NCBI RefSeq assembly: GCF_030272615.1
Contig: NC_081413.1
Coordinates: 558,905,945-558,969,944 of the forward strand
DNA: 64,000 bases
Reading direction: 5' to 3'
Source: Cryptomeria japonica
Taxonomy: Eukaryota; Streptophyta; Pinopsida; Cupressales; Cupressaceae
The notes beneath the pieces are model-generated. The model was not told the DNA's origin and searched no databases. It was given only the letters and a program-made list of their open reading frames with translations. The translations under genes were made by a program, and so were the position numbers. Of the stretch, positions 1 to 12,190 are shown in pieces. Every line of letters starts with the position of its first letter. The stretch's first letter is position 1.

Positions 1-1239
1 ACCAGACCGGACCAATACCAGGGGTCTAGGGGGGCGAACCCTGCAACGTAGTTTAAACTCTATTTTATTTTCTCTCTATATCTCTATGCTATGGAAATGC
101 CCATAAATTTCAAAAAATACATAGTTTTTGTCTCTTTTTCTACAATTTTTTACTTTTTTTTAAATCCAATGTTTGCTCCATTTTTCAAAAAAAATTGAGC
201 TTTTGGTTTGCTAATTTTTTCCCCAAACAAATTTTTCTGTTGTGGACTTCCTAGGATGGGACTCCACCAAGCAGGTTTGAGCAATTCAAAGTTAGCTCCT
301 TATGCAACCTAGAAGACCTATGCTAACACTAAGGCCATCACCTAGTTCAATTGATGGAGAATGTTGTGGTATTTGCCGATTGCAAAAGAGCTCGACTTGA
401 GTTGTCTGAAAATTTTTATCCCAAGCAAAGTCCTATGATATGCATAAGTTGCTTACTTGACCCGAGTTGTTTGAGAGTCCCATTCAATAATCGTGCGAAG
501 TCTTGAATGCCCAAGGTGAGAAGGTGGAAATAGCAATGTGATTCAATGCATCCGAACATGGACTGTTTTGCAAAGAAAGATTCTAGATACTCAAACTCAA
601 TTTTTCCCAATAAGCTTTTAGCCTTTTACAAATCATGCGAACATGTCACAATGCATGGGAACAAACTAGAGCAGAATTGGAGAGCCAACCTAGAAGATCT
701 CCTTGAATCAATATTCCCAGTTTGAACTTGCCCCAACCGTTGGATAAACATGTTGATCCAGTGACACATGTCACTCATACAAAGGATTTGGAGGCAAAAG
801 CCAAGCCAACATAACTTTATTTATAGAGTTGTGATCTCGTGGATTTAATATATAAGTCTAACATAGTATACTAGACAATCTAGTTTTGAGTTTCACTTAT
901 GTGTCTTATTGTTCAAGCACTAAGAATTGTGTAGGTTTTGGTATTGCATTGTACCAATACCATTGTTGTGTGTGGGCAAGGCATGAGCACAAGCATAAAG
1001 ACATGCATTGTAATCAAGGAGCTTGAAGAGGGGTTTTTCTCAAAGTGAGGATTTAGGGAGTGGACTCTTGATTTGAAATGAGCTATGTTTCCCCTCAAGA
1101 TTTCCAATGTAAGGATTCTATAATCTCAAGCATTTTCAGCATTGCCAACTTGAGTGAGTTAAGGTTAGTTTTGTTATTTTGTAACTATTATATGCATTGG
1201 GAATTAGTAATAAAGGTTAACAATAGTCCTTGCATTCAG
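1..1239. other. Unassigned repeat-derived DNA at left edge
   Basis: No gene can be supported here. Bases 55-245 are T-rich and resemble 12205-12400 in order and spacing (shared landmarks: CTCTATATCTCT, AATGCC, TTTTGGTTT, a CCCC-AAA block, TTTTTC-TG), so this is a dispersed repeat. Bases 600-800, read forward, show a short gag-like stretch broken by stops, but I cannot name a family. The first 60 bases (GGGGGGCGAACCC region) recall the GC-rich units at 38690-38850. The stretch lies in the presumed intron 4 of the FOLT1 gene. Confidence 0.3.
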
Positions 1240-3085
1240 TGTATGAACGTACAATTTTTATAGTATTTATTTGCAAGTTGAGCATGTTGTGTATGTATTT
1301 CTGTTGGCCATAATGTAGGTGAGTTATCGAACACTTGAAGTGGTGTAATCAATGTTGTCAAGGTGCTTGGTCCTCTCAAGAAAGCATTCTTAACAAAGGT
1401 GGTGCTGCATTGCCAAAATTCTACACGTAAAAAAATGCAAGAGCTTGAGATCAATCATTTGAAAGTGGACCAAATATCAGATCACCTTTTGAATTAACTT
1501 AGCTCTACTATCAATAATGCCAAGATCATCAACATAAACAACTAGAACCATAATGCCACCACCAATGATTTTTGTATAGAAAGTTGGATCAAAATAGCTC
1601 CTTCTGAATTTAAAATCTTGAAAGCATTGATCATTTTTATAGACCTAGCTCTAGGAGCCTACTTAAGTCCACACAAGGACTTCAATTACCCTCTTGGCAA
1701 TAGGAGCAAATGTTTACTCATAGTTCACCTCTTCTATTGTGCATATCTTTTTCCAACAAGCCTAGCTTTGTACTTGTTCAAAGAACCATCTGATTTTCAT
1801 TTGATCTCATATAGCATTCGCAACCATTAGACTCCTTTCCTTAAGGTAATCCAACAGCCCCCAAGTCTTATTTTGTATCAAGGCCGAAAATTCCACATTC
1901 CCATATTCTAGGTTTTCCTTTTGCCTCACCATACGTGCGAGATTCAAATGCCTACAAATAGCAGATGAGAAAAAAAATTACCTTCTCAATACCTTGCACA
2001 AGTTTTTTGCCTAATCATGTAGATCTAATTACCATGGATTTTAGTACTTCATCTTCTCAAACATCATTCAATGTGGTATAATGCAAGTTTGGTCTTTGGT
2101 GCCTATTTTCTTGGGCTTGTTGAAATTTGTGTATCACCTTGTTCATCATAAAGTTCTTCATCCTCCCAAACATCGTATCAACTGTTGTAATGGCATTTAT
2201 GTCTACTACATTGGCTTTACTTGATTTCTCAATGGTATCATCAAAACTCCATCCTTCTAATGCTCTCAAGGTTATGCTTTGTCCAAATCCTTTTTCAATT
2301 TTCACACCAAATCTATCAATACTAGTTTCTTGTGCAGGACTATTTTTAGATTTACCACCATCTAAGAATCTCATCTACAACCATATCTATGTTGATCACA
2401 ATCTTATTTATAGAGACATCATGTTATTTGTATGGCTTTAACTACTCACTATAGCAAACAAGCATATACCTTTTACTTTCTATATTTAAATAACCTTATT
2501 CCACTTAGGAATTAATGCAAAAGCAAGACAACCGAAAATGCACAAGACACTTGCCAATGATCTCCTTCATGATCATGCTTCCTTGAGAATTCTACAACAC
2601 CTTACAATGACTGCTTAAGAACGGAAACAAGGGTATTAACAGCTTCTACCAAGTACCTATAAGATACATTTTGACTGTCAATTATACACATTACTCTCTC
2701 CATAAATATCCTATTCCTTTGTTTCACAACTACAGTTTGTTGAGAAGTGTGCACAGCATGTTGTCCATGTATACCATTCCCCTTGTAGAATTTCTTGAAC
2801 TAATTGGAGGCAAAATTCTCTCCATTATCAGAGCTCACTGACTTGATAGGTCTACCTACTTGCTTTTCAACTAGGGCTTTGAGTGCTAAGGGAAGATGAA
2901 AAAATTATTGGCTCCAAACACAAGGGGTGTTTCATTGGGCCACACAAATTAGCATGAACCAGGCCCAAAACTCCTTTGGCCTACCATGCTTTATTAGTAC
3001 CAAATGGCTGTTGACTAAGCTTTCCCATTTGGGATCATGTATACACATCCTAATATTCATCTATGGATGGAAATGTTGTGACGTT
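1240..3085 (-). pseudogene. Copia pol relic (integrase and reverse transcriptase)
   Basis: This is a decayed Ty1/Copia polyprotein read on the minus strand from high to low coordinates. In order it shows the integrase start (GLVHANLCGPM, about 2900-2960), the integrase core with SVSSDN, the NGIHGQHAVHTSQQ segment (about 2700-2790) and RNRIFMERV, then an unconserved linker (2057-2374, open for 105 codons). The RT follows with NYEQTFAPIAKRV, CGLK-APRA and the catalytic YVDD box (VLVVYVDDLG, about 1525-1545). Several frameshifts and stops separate these blocks, so it is not functional. The upstream part (Gag-pre-integrase) appears at 9300-9849 on the same strand, so the DNA at 3086-9292 looks like later material inserted into this element. 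Domain order is that of Copia (integrase before RT), which excludes Gypsy. Confidence 0.85.
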
Positions 3086-3920
3086 TGCAAATGGGGACCC
3101 CCTTGTTTTTGCTTTTTAGGGTAATGTTTTGGCGTCTTAGGGTTTTGTCTCCAGTCTCTCACCTCTGCAAATGAGTCAAGTTTTTCAAAATTTGGAGGAG
3201 CCATCAAAACGGTGAGGAGAAAGAATGGTCGAAAGAGTGTTTTGATGCTACAAATGTGCTCAGATAGGTCGAAAGAGTAAAATAGCAATTTCCTGGGGTC
3301 AATACAGACAACTTCCTATTTTTAGGAAATTTTGCTTTTTTGTTTTTTCCTAAATTTAGAAATTTTTGTTTTCAGCATTTTGGGGTCAATCCAGGAACCT
3401 GCTTTTTGGTCTGTTTTTTTCTAAAAATAGAACGCAAGTCATTGTTGAGTCAGGAAAGATGTTAAGTCAAGAGAACTGATCCAAAACAAACTTTCAAATC
3501 TAGAGGATAATTTCCAAAAAGGCTAGTTGAAGATCACAAGAAAACAGCTAAGTCTAGAGTCAAGATCAAGAAATTTCATTGTTCGAATCATCAAGATCAC
3601 TCGTCCATGAAGAAATTCCTTGATCAATGACCAAGTCTGCCCAAGACACATGAAAAGTTCCTTTAGCACATGCAAAGTCCGCCCAAGACACATGAAAGTT
3701 CCTCAATCACTAGCAAAGTCCGTCCTGCCATGTATCAAATCAATTCCTAACCACAGATAAAATTCGCCCAAGTATTGTTGAACGATAAGGTGAATTAAAG
3801 TGAAAAGTTGAAAGCACAAGAAAAATCGCCTAAGTGTTGATACCTTGGGGAGAAAATCAGAAATTTGGTTAAGTGTTTTGGCATGGTGATGAAATCCTTG
3901 ACTAGGAGTGAAGTTCGCCC

Positions 3921-6732
3921 TGATGGATATATTGTCATTGATGTCAAAGGAAATTGCTTGTGTCATTAATGTTGAGTACATAATTGACATCAAAGAAAAA
4001 TGATGTATATCTTGATTAAGGCCAAAGGCCACTAAATCGTTAACAAGTCACAGACAGATACATCATGAATATGCAGCAACTAATATATTCTAAAAGGACA
4101 GTGACAAAAGGACAGACTAAGGTTATAGAGACAGCAAAGAGAATATGCAACGAGAATGATTGCAAAACTATTCCGGTCAGAAGTTTAGAGAACATAACCC
4201 AAAGTTCAGGATGAACAGTACACATACAAAATGATGACGTGGTGTCTTATGCATTGACTTGATATGGAAGCTATACTCAAAAAGCAACAACTTAATAAAA
4301 GAGATTGATGGTGCTAAACACAGGCATGCAGCGATTTGTTTACAAAGACAATGAATCACTAAGCAACGATGATATAACTGTGGTGACTACAGCATGAAGA
4401 ACATCGATTTAATGGCAAAGGTTGATGTCGATATTACAGACAGCAGACCAATGTATACAATGGTGAAAAAGATAGCAATTCAAACCTTACAAAAGTATTT
4501 GTATCCTCTAATAAACAGTGATAAAGATATTCTGTAGAAAACAAAAGTGAAACAAAACTAAGAAGGCAGAGATCAATGAAGGACAGCGACTACATCTGCT
4601 AATACATCGGTGAAACAAGTTGTGGATGGTAGCAACTTATTTTCAAACTCAGCGACTAAATTAATGGCCCAAATTCCATATGGAGCAGTGATCAAACAGA
4701 CTTGAACAAACAATACATGGCAGAGTGAATTGAAATCATTTATCAATTAGAGTAAGGGCATATTTGTGGAAGGTTCCGAATGTGTTTATTAAGAGCAGCG
4801 ACTAAGCAAAATATTTGCTTGCTGACTACATCAGAACGTCAAGAACATGATTCCAACTAAATTAATATCAGCCATATTATTACTGCAGCAGCAAAGTAAC
4901 AATATTGGATATTTTCACGGATGTATCAGTTATTGAAATCGTGGTTTCCTATTGCAAGGCAGATACATTGATGAGATTGGACAGACGTATAATACCTTGG
5001 AGTAGTCGCGGTATGCTGGAGCGTAATTTCTGTTGCTACGTGAGAAAACCTCATCAATTACCAATTCACAAGAGACAGCGATAAAAGATTGTAAAGAAGA
5101 TTAAGATATTGCATGAACTCCTTCATTATGAGCAGCAGATAGAATTTACCATAATCAGTTTATCCACAGCGGTGATGTAAGAAGATTTCAGTGATAGAAA
5201 AATTAAAGAGACAGCAATCTGGAAACAAATGATTGACTCCATTTTCAAAGATATCTGCCAGCGGTGAAGATATTACAAATAGTGACGAAAATCATTGAAG
5301 GAGTAAGGTTTCGATGGATAAATTGTTCTCTATGTCTTCCAATACTTGCCTGAACCACAACGACCTTGTGTAATGAAGGAATCAATGATATAGAAGTTTA
5401 AAAGCAGCAATTATAAGTCTGAAGATATTGCTGACTTCGTATATTGGAAAGCTAGAATATATTTTCGACGTCATGGACTAAGCATGGCAGACCAACAAAG
5501 TCAATTATAGAGACAAGCTTTGAGCAGCGAATTACATGATAAGTTTGTAATGGTGAGATCACATAAGAAATTATAGAGCAGCGTTAATTACAAAGGTAGT
5601 GATTCATTTAGAAACTAATTTTAACAAATGGCAACGATTAATATTGACAAAAAAAAAGCAACATGAAGAGGTGTGATTTCATTAATGAAATCTCAGTTTG
5701 CTAAATAGGGACGTGTCTTTTTGTTTCCAAAAGATATGTCACTTCAAAGTATTATTTGAGATATAAAAATGTGTGAGATCAATTTTATAGATATGAGTGA
5801 GTTGTAGTGTGTGAAGAATATAATTCTGAACTTATTTTTCAGATCGTAAGAAATGTTAAAAAGAAGATAATGCTGATAATATAAATCTGAAAAGAGAGTA
5901 GTGCTGTATCTGTAGTATGCGTGTGTGTTGAGTATAAAATAAAACTTATTTATGAGAAAAGGGTGAGTATATGGAATAGAAGAGTGTGTGTGTTGTGTAT
6001 GAAACAACATTGAAGATCTATATAGAAGGCTGGAAATAGTTATAATAAGATTTTGAGAAACATGAAGTGTAATTCTGATTTATTCTGAAAAAATGTATGT
6101 GTAATGCATAAGAAGGATATGTGCAGATTGTATAGGAGAATAGATAAAGTTATGAATGAAATATTTGCAGATTTGTGAAGAAGGAAATTTGAGAAGAATA
6201 GAATCCATCATCCGTTGTTATAGCAACATTGTCAAGGTGGAAAATCAGATTTATGTGGAGTGGGTTGGTGCTCACGAATTCTGAAGTGGGAGTTGGTGCT
6301 TCCAATGGGTTGGCGCGCACAAATTCAGAAGTGGGAGTTGGTACTTCCAGTGGGTTGGTGCTCACAAAATCAGATTTGGGAGTTGGTGCTTCCAGTGGGT
6401 TGGTGCTCACAAAATCAGATTTGGGAGTTGGTGCTTCCAGTGGGTTGGTGCTCACAAACTAAGTTAAGGGTCAGTGCCTCTAGTAGGTTGGTGCTTACAT
6501 TGTAAAAGAAGATATTTATAAAAGCATTAAATTGTCGTGGTTTTCTCCCGTAAGGGTTTCCACGTATATATCTTGTGTTCATATTAGTTAGATCACATAT
6601 GAATGTTGGTATGCAATAAATATGTTAATGAGATAAGCTATACTTGTGATTGAAGTTGAAAAAGTTTAAATTGGTAAAATTTGTTGTTATACTAATTCAC
6701 CGCCCCCTCTTAGTATAACGGTGTGCTCTTCA
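3921..6732 (+). mobile_element. Solo Copia LTR, 2.8 kb, with target duplication
   Basis: The element starts TGATGGATATATTG and ends GTGCTCTTCA. It is flanked by CGCCC (3916-3920) and CACCC (6733-6737), a 5-bp target duplication with one CpG-type transition. Removing it restores the host phrase 'TTCGCCC-AAGG', which matches the repeated GCCCAAG phrases around it. The last 200 bases carry the GGGTTTCCACGTA phrase and a C-rich 3' motif (CACCGCCCCCTCTTAG) typical of plant Copia LTRs; the same motifs occur in the LTR at 63709-64000. No second copy of its start is visible inside, so I read it as a solo LTR, unusually long. A 45-bp tandem array lies at 6262-6500. Confidence 0.75.
6262..6500 (+). repeat. 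45-bp tandem repeat, about five copies
   Basis: Units begin at 6262, 6307, 6352, 6397 and 6442, each starting GGGTTGG and containing GGGAGTTGGTGCTTCCA. Because 45 is divisible by three, the array is open in several frames and makes spurious repetitive ORFs on both strands. It lies in the 3' third of the solo Copia LTR. Confidence 0.9.
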
Positions 6733-7879
6733 CACCCAAGGTAAGTGAAGAAATTTCTCAAACAAGGTCAAGTCCACCCTTCTCCAAGCATGAAATTTCC
6801 TTTCTATCATGAAGTCTGCCCAAGGATAGCACAAATTTCCTATTCCTAGGTGAAGTCTGCCCTCCAAAGCATAAGATTTCTTGTCTCCTAGCAAGTCTGC
6901 CTCAGTATGTGTAAAGAGAAAATTTCCAAATCCTTAGCATGTCCGCTCCAAGATGGAAAAGTTTCCAATTGAACACCAAGTCTGCCCAGGAAAAGATAGG
7001 TGAGAAAAAGTGGCTTAGTGTTAGTACCTTGGGAAGAAAAACTCGAGATTATGGCTAAGTGTTGATACTTTGAAAAGAGAAAAATTCAGAAATTTGCGCG
7101 AGTATGGAATGTGGAAAAACTAGATGAAGTTCACCATAGGAAGAAGCTTCTAGAGGAAAGCCAAAAAGATTGCCGTTGAGGATATAAAGCAAAGAGAAAG
7201 AAAGAGGGAAGGTTTGATTTAGGGTTTAAAACGTGACCAGATTCATTTCAAATAAAACATAAAACAAAAAACAAAAAAAGGGAAAAAGTGAAACAAAACA
7301 AAGGTCGAATTCTCTATAAACATAAGAATTGGCATACATTCAACTCACAAGTTGCTTCTCAAAAGTTGAAGGTTGAAGCTCAAGAGAGAATCTCCTCCAA
7401 ACTTTAAGACAAATTTCAAAGTGAATTACAGGTCCAAGACAAGTTTGAGGAGAATTCAAGACAGTTTGAGGAATTTTATTAAAATTTTCAGGTTTATGAA
7501 GGAAATGAAGGCAGATATTCAGAATTATAATCTCTTTCGCACTTCAAGATTTCCTTCTTTCAGTCTAGAATTCTTATTTTCCAGACTTGCACAAGAATTT
7601 CACTTAATATCAATACTACTTTTTATGCTTTTTATGCTTTTTATAGTTTTGGAAGCAGAAAATTTCAAAAAAATCAGACTCAAAATACAATTTCAATAAT
7701 TTTACTATGTCTGATTACAATCTACAGAATTTCATTAGGTCTGTTTTTTAAGGAAATATTTCATAACCAGACTTGACTGAGGCTGATTTTCAGTCCAATT
7801 TCTAAATTTTCTCAAGTTAAAACAGAATTAAGCCTCGCATTCCAAACTGGAACTGAACATCAAACCCCCCCCTTATTGT

Positions 7880-8528
7880 TTTTAACTTAGAAAAATTTCA
7901 TGATTTTCAGGTGGTAGATGTCAGCTCAAGGAGGGATTTCAAAAAGACTCAAATGAAGTTCAATAACAAAGAACCAAAGTTGGAGTCCAAGATCATGATG
8001 GAATGAAAGAGGGTTGGGGATACCAACCTTGGCCATGTGGACCTCGACGACTTCAAGAAAAGAATAAGGCAAAGAAAATTCCTTAATCCATAAATGTTCT
8101 TTGGAAAAGATGAAGATTGATGATGCCAAAATATAAAAAACAATCAAAGCAATCTAAGGTAAGGTCTTCGTCGCAGTCTCCGATGTGCTTGAGCAGGAAA
8201 TAGTTCGAGACAAGGCCATGAATGTGGAGAACCTAAAGGCCAAAGTTCAAAGCAACTTCTTCACTTCTGCAAGTCCAATCCAAAAGCAACATTTTGGAAA
8301 GGCATCGTCATTTCTGTCCATTGAGGATGGTTTTCGAAAACTAATGAGATGAACCTAATAGAATACAAGGTCAACATTATGCCAAGTGTCCTAATGGAAG
8401 AGTTGGGCCCCATAGTGACCAGGTTCATTGAATTTTCTACCAAAGGAAAGGATAAGGGATGCCCACTTCTAGAAGAAAGCCGGATTTGGTGGTTGTTTAT
8501 TTCTCATTGGCCCACTTTGGATAACTAC
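7880..8528 (+). pseudogene. Gag-like coding relic
   Basis: Forward reading gives short coding-looking pieces broken by stops: one contains VFVAVSDVLEQEIVRDKAM and LSIEDGFRKL (about 8160-8345), another MNLIEYKVNIMPSVLMEELG (from 8349). It follows directly the Gypsy-type LTR block at 3086-7870, where a gag would be expected, but I cannot match it to a named gag family and no zinc knuckle is seen. Confidence 0.35.
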
Positions 8529-9292
8529 TGTAACAAACCCTAATTAGGGCTTTAATGTTTTAATCTTGGCCATTGATCTTGAATCAATATGGGTTGTTGT
8601 TTTGTAATGGGGTGTCTATATAAACCCTCCTCCTCTCATTTGTAAAGGGAGAAACTTCTAAGAAATTGTTGTAGTGATACTTCTTAAATGCTAAGAAATA
8701 ATTCATTGTTCAATTGTTAGTGAATTTTTGTCTACTTTTGCAAGTTAGCATGGTTTCTTGGCTCTCAATAGAATAGATTTCATTTTCAAGTTGATAGATT
8801 GAATGGAGGATTTGATAGAATTGCTTAATGTTGAATGGATGTGTTCATACTTTTGATAAGTGGATGATTTTCAATTATTGTGCAAGGTTAGCCTGAACCA
8901 ATAAATGAAAACTTAACTTCTATTGCTATATTCATTGTTCAAAATGTTGGTGAATGTGAGTGATATGAAAATCTTTTGAATTCCTTAGAAGATAGCACCG
9001 TTGTTGTGTAGTTGTTGAATTTGGCGAAACAAGAGTTGGTTTTGAATTCCACTTTCGCAATTACTGTCTCCAAAGTTCATAGGATTAGCCTATGGTTAGA
9101 ATTATCTTCCTAAACCCTCCCTTTTGCCCTTTTTTTCCAAGTCTTAGTAGAAGTAGGATTGAAAAAAACTTATTGCAAAATTATTTCAAAAAAAAGAGGA
9201 AGTTACAAGTGTCGGCAATCAACAAAATCCTTTGATTGATTCACTCCTCGAACAATTGTGTAAGTCCCCCTTGATATTACTAGCATATCACA
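8529..9292 (+). mobile_element. Probable LTR (Gypsy-like)
   Basis: The block starts TGTAACAAACCCTAATTAGG and ends near GTAAGTCCCCCTTG...CATATCACA. It contains a good Pol II promoter (TCTATATAAACCCTCC, about 8612-8628) followed by a poly-pyrimidine leader. The flanks (ACTAC and ACGAA) do not match, so a complete insertion is not proven. To its right the minus-strand Copia relic resumes. Confidence 0.5.
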
Positions 9293-9299
9293 ACGAACC

Positions 9300-9849
9300 A
9301 ACTGAGACTATCCGCATGAATTTGGAACCTTGGAGTCATCTTTGTGATCACACAGTCCATTTGTTTAGCACATAGAAGATTTTGATCAAGAGAGAATAGG
9401 ATATATCTGGTTATTTTATTCTGAGTTGTGCGTGCATAAAAAACACACCAACAAGAAGTTCATTAACCATATTCCAATAATTAAAATGCCCATGTCTTTC
9501 GTGCCAAAGTTTACAATCATTTTCCACTGTTGCCTATGCATGAGACTCTCTTCACTTGGGATAAACAAGTTTGTGCAATCCTTTCTCACAAATATCAATT
9601 GTGATCACCCTCTCATTTTGGAAAGTTTTGACCATACATTTAGCACTTTGAAAAATTGTCACAAAGAGCAAGATTGTTAGTTATTTTACTTATTGAAAGG
9701 AGATTTGTATTCATGTCAAGAACATAACAAACATTCTTGAATGTATAGAGAACATTGTTCAACATGACACAAACATCAGCACATTTTTTAAAAGCAACAA
9801 GTATTCTGATATCGATCTGATTTTGATTGGATACAAAGAAAATGTTCAA
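9300..9849 (-). pseudogene. Copia Gag-pre-integrase relic
   Basis: Minus-strand reading gives NVLYTFKNVCYVLDMNTNLLSISKIT interrupted only later by frameshifts, i.e. the VLYVP-MxxNLLSISK motif that precedes integrase in Copia polyproteins. It is followed by LWHERHGHFNYWNMVNEL, the Gag-pre-integrase WHxRxGH motif. Order and strand make it the upstream part of the integrase/RT relic at 1240-3085, separated from it by the LTR/gag-like block. Non-functional. Confidence 0.75.
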
Positions 9850-10243
9850 TATGCAGTCCTGGTCTCTGCTACAACTACTTATTTGAAAATCTTTTCACTT
9901 GATTTTTCTCTATAGAATGCTTCTCATTCTGGAGTGCTTCTCTGTAGAGTCATGCTTTGTAATAGTCTTGCACTTTCTTCAAAATGGTAAACAATTATGC
10001 TAGTCAATTTGTTTCCAAAAGTGCACAAAGAAATGTATTCCCATGAAAATTCGATTCATCAGACATACAACAAAACTAAAAACCAAATCAAAAACTATTA
10101 GAATATATTCAAGAACCAATATATGTCCCAATTTTTCTTCCCAATTGTGAATTGATAATGGAGAAGGGCATAAACAATAGTAAAACCAATGACAATACAA
10201 ACTATGCAGAGGTTATTATGTTTCTCTGTCTAAAGTGACTCAC

Positions 10244-10337
10244 AAGTGTGCCTGCTTCAGCAGCTGAAGCGAGATGAAGACCAGGTCCCAGCTGCTCCCC
10301 AGTATCTTTTTGGTATCTATGCTTTGCTCTGCTGTAG
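10244..10337 (-). CDS. FOLT1: FOLT1-like folate carrier, exon 4 (partial gene)
   Basis: This 94-bp exon completes the Phe codon split by intron 3, then encodes 31 residues beginning YSRAKHRYQKD and ending LHLASAAEAGTL. That is the end of the first Solcar repeat's matrix loop and the start of transmembrane helix 3 in plant FOLT1 (chloroplast-envelope folate transporter, mitochondrial carrier family). The acceptor is TTTTCAG|CT and the donor CTT|GTGAGT, both canonical, ending in phase 0. It sits 22237 bp downstream of exon 3. I found no exon 5 (expected to contain the second-repeat PxWxxKTR signature) in 1-10243, so intron 4 is longer than 10.2 kb or the exon was missed. No disabling change is present. 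Confidence 0.85.
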
Positions 10338-12190
10338 CTGAAAATCCAAAATAGCAAGACTTTTTTATCACCTTCAATATCAACAGAAAGCTATTCTATC
10401 TAAAGCAATAAATGAAAAAAGGACAGGCAAAAAGCATACTAGCCTCTCAGGACACATCAAACTGAATTTTGCCCCAAAAAAGTAACTTCCAACAAATATC
10501 CCTCATTATGAGTACTAGGATGCCCCATGAAATATGTAATAATTAATATAAATCTGCCTCTAACAAAAGAAACTTTAATTTTGTCTAAAATAATCATTTA
10601 TAACTAAATAAATTATCAAAAGATTTTATAAATATTCTGAAAACTGTGAATGCGAAAAATCACCAAAAACATAAGTGAAAGAGAAGAAGTGAATAATGGC
10701 TCAACCAATTTTGATGACTTGAGAAATTTTACAGAAAGAAGTCATTTATAAGATTGAATGTCTTCCAAGGCTCAATATGAACTCTCAAGGTAAGTACCAT
10801 AGTAGAAGAAATTTTGAAACAAACGCACTTAATCAGAGAAAACATGAATCGCCAAGCCTCATGTTTTTTCTCCAAAAAAATGCATTTTTTAATAAATCGC
10901 AGCTGATGTTCTTTTACTGGTTTTTTCCCACGTTACTGTAAAACATGGAGGTTTGTTAAAATTGCATGTAGTCACATGCTATGTCACAAGGTTCACCTAT
11001 TTTCACCATGAAATTCAAAATCTAGCAAACATGAACACAAACACAAAAAATTATTTAAGTTCGCCTCCAGATTCACTGTATGAATGCATCCAATTTTTTT
11101 CAAATTTAAGTGTTTTTATATTTCATCCACACTCCATCTCCTTCCAATTTGTTATGTTGTGTGCTCATCGCTATGCATGGGGCAGTAAGAAAATGTTGTG
11201 AATTGGGTAAAGTTTATCAGCACTGGCTTAAAAATCCATAACAGCAAGGGCAGGTTTCAGCATTCTCAGTTTCTATATCAGGCTTCAGTAGCAATGAAAC
11301 CGATCAGAACCTGCAATGATATATAAGCTGCAATGAATAATTATTTACTTTGCCACAAGGTAATCTAAGCCATAAGTGTTGTCAATATCGGACTACCCAG
11401 CAGTTGATAATCCATTGTGGCTGCTGAAATGTAATTCATGCAATCAGAATCTTCTTGATGGGGTCAAGCCTATATGAATATAAAAAACATTATTCTGCAT
11501 TAATTAAGATTTTAATTTTTAAAACTAAAGTAAGATTTAATATTTATAAATTCTAATTAGTATTAACATTTTTAATAGTTTATAATTTATTATTGAGTTT
11601 TAAGATTACAAAAAATTAAGATAGATTTTATGTTTATTAAATTTGAAAATTAATTAAAAATTTAAAATTATATTATTTAATTTTAATTAGCATTTAGGTA
11701 ACAGGTTTTTATCAGATTTTAACATAAGTTATTATAAAAATAAAATATATATTTTTAATATCTGAACTTAATCATGAGTTTTTTTTTTCCCAAAATTTAT
11801 CACTCAACAAATTTGTTTCATATTTTTTTTCACCAAACAGGAATATGAACACAAAACTTGTGACATAGATTGTCATGTTATTGCAATTGTTTATCATTTT
11901 TTTTGTTTAGACTTCAATGAGTATTTTTTGACTATATAGTGTTTTACATATTTAACCTACATTACAGGGTTCAGCAGAACCAGCAGATGAATTGGATAAA
12001 GCTGTGTTCTGTGTTCCTATCACGGATGAATGAAATGGTCTCTTATGCCCCTAGCTACTTCACGAGCTAGAATATTGCTCTAAAGGTTAAGAACCCCAAG
12101 AAACATCCCCAATCGTTAACTTGAAATTTTTATTGCCTTTGCCACAATTCCATTGTAATATAATCATAGATATAAACATAAATGAGAAAA
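10338..12190. other. FOLT1 intron 3, 3' part: no gene seen
   Basis: Ordinary AT-rich intron sequence with a very A/T-rich core at about 11480-11770. No coding domain, RNA gene or dated insertion was recognised. Confidence 0.5.

Larger units (their letters stand above)
3086..7870 (+). mobile_element. Gypsy-type LTR, interrupted by a solo LTR
   Basis: This LTR-like stretch begins TGCAAATGGGGACCCCC, the same start as the LTR at 34776, then runs through repeated 'AAGTCNGCCCAAG' phrases (about 3630-3780 and again 6760-7000). It is cut at 3920/6733 by a solo Copia LTR. A promoter-like CTCTATAAAC lies at about 7311. The 3' limit near 7870 (C-rich tract CCCCCCCC) is a guess. The left boundary coincides with the break in the Copia pol relic, consistent with insertion there; no clean target duplication was found. 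Confidence 0.5.

Noticed and set aside
6262-6500. CRISPR-like array
   Set aside because: The 45-bp units are contiguous with no unique spacers, inside a plant LTR.
3086-9292. One complete Gypsy element inserted in the Copia relic
   Set aside because: The left LTR (TGCAAATGG start) and right LTR-like block (TGTAACAAACC start) are different sequences and the flanks do not match as a TSD.
1-10243. FOLT1 exon 5
   Set aside because: I looked on the minus strand for the second-repeat signature (NPxWxxKTR) and found none; it is probably left of the window.
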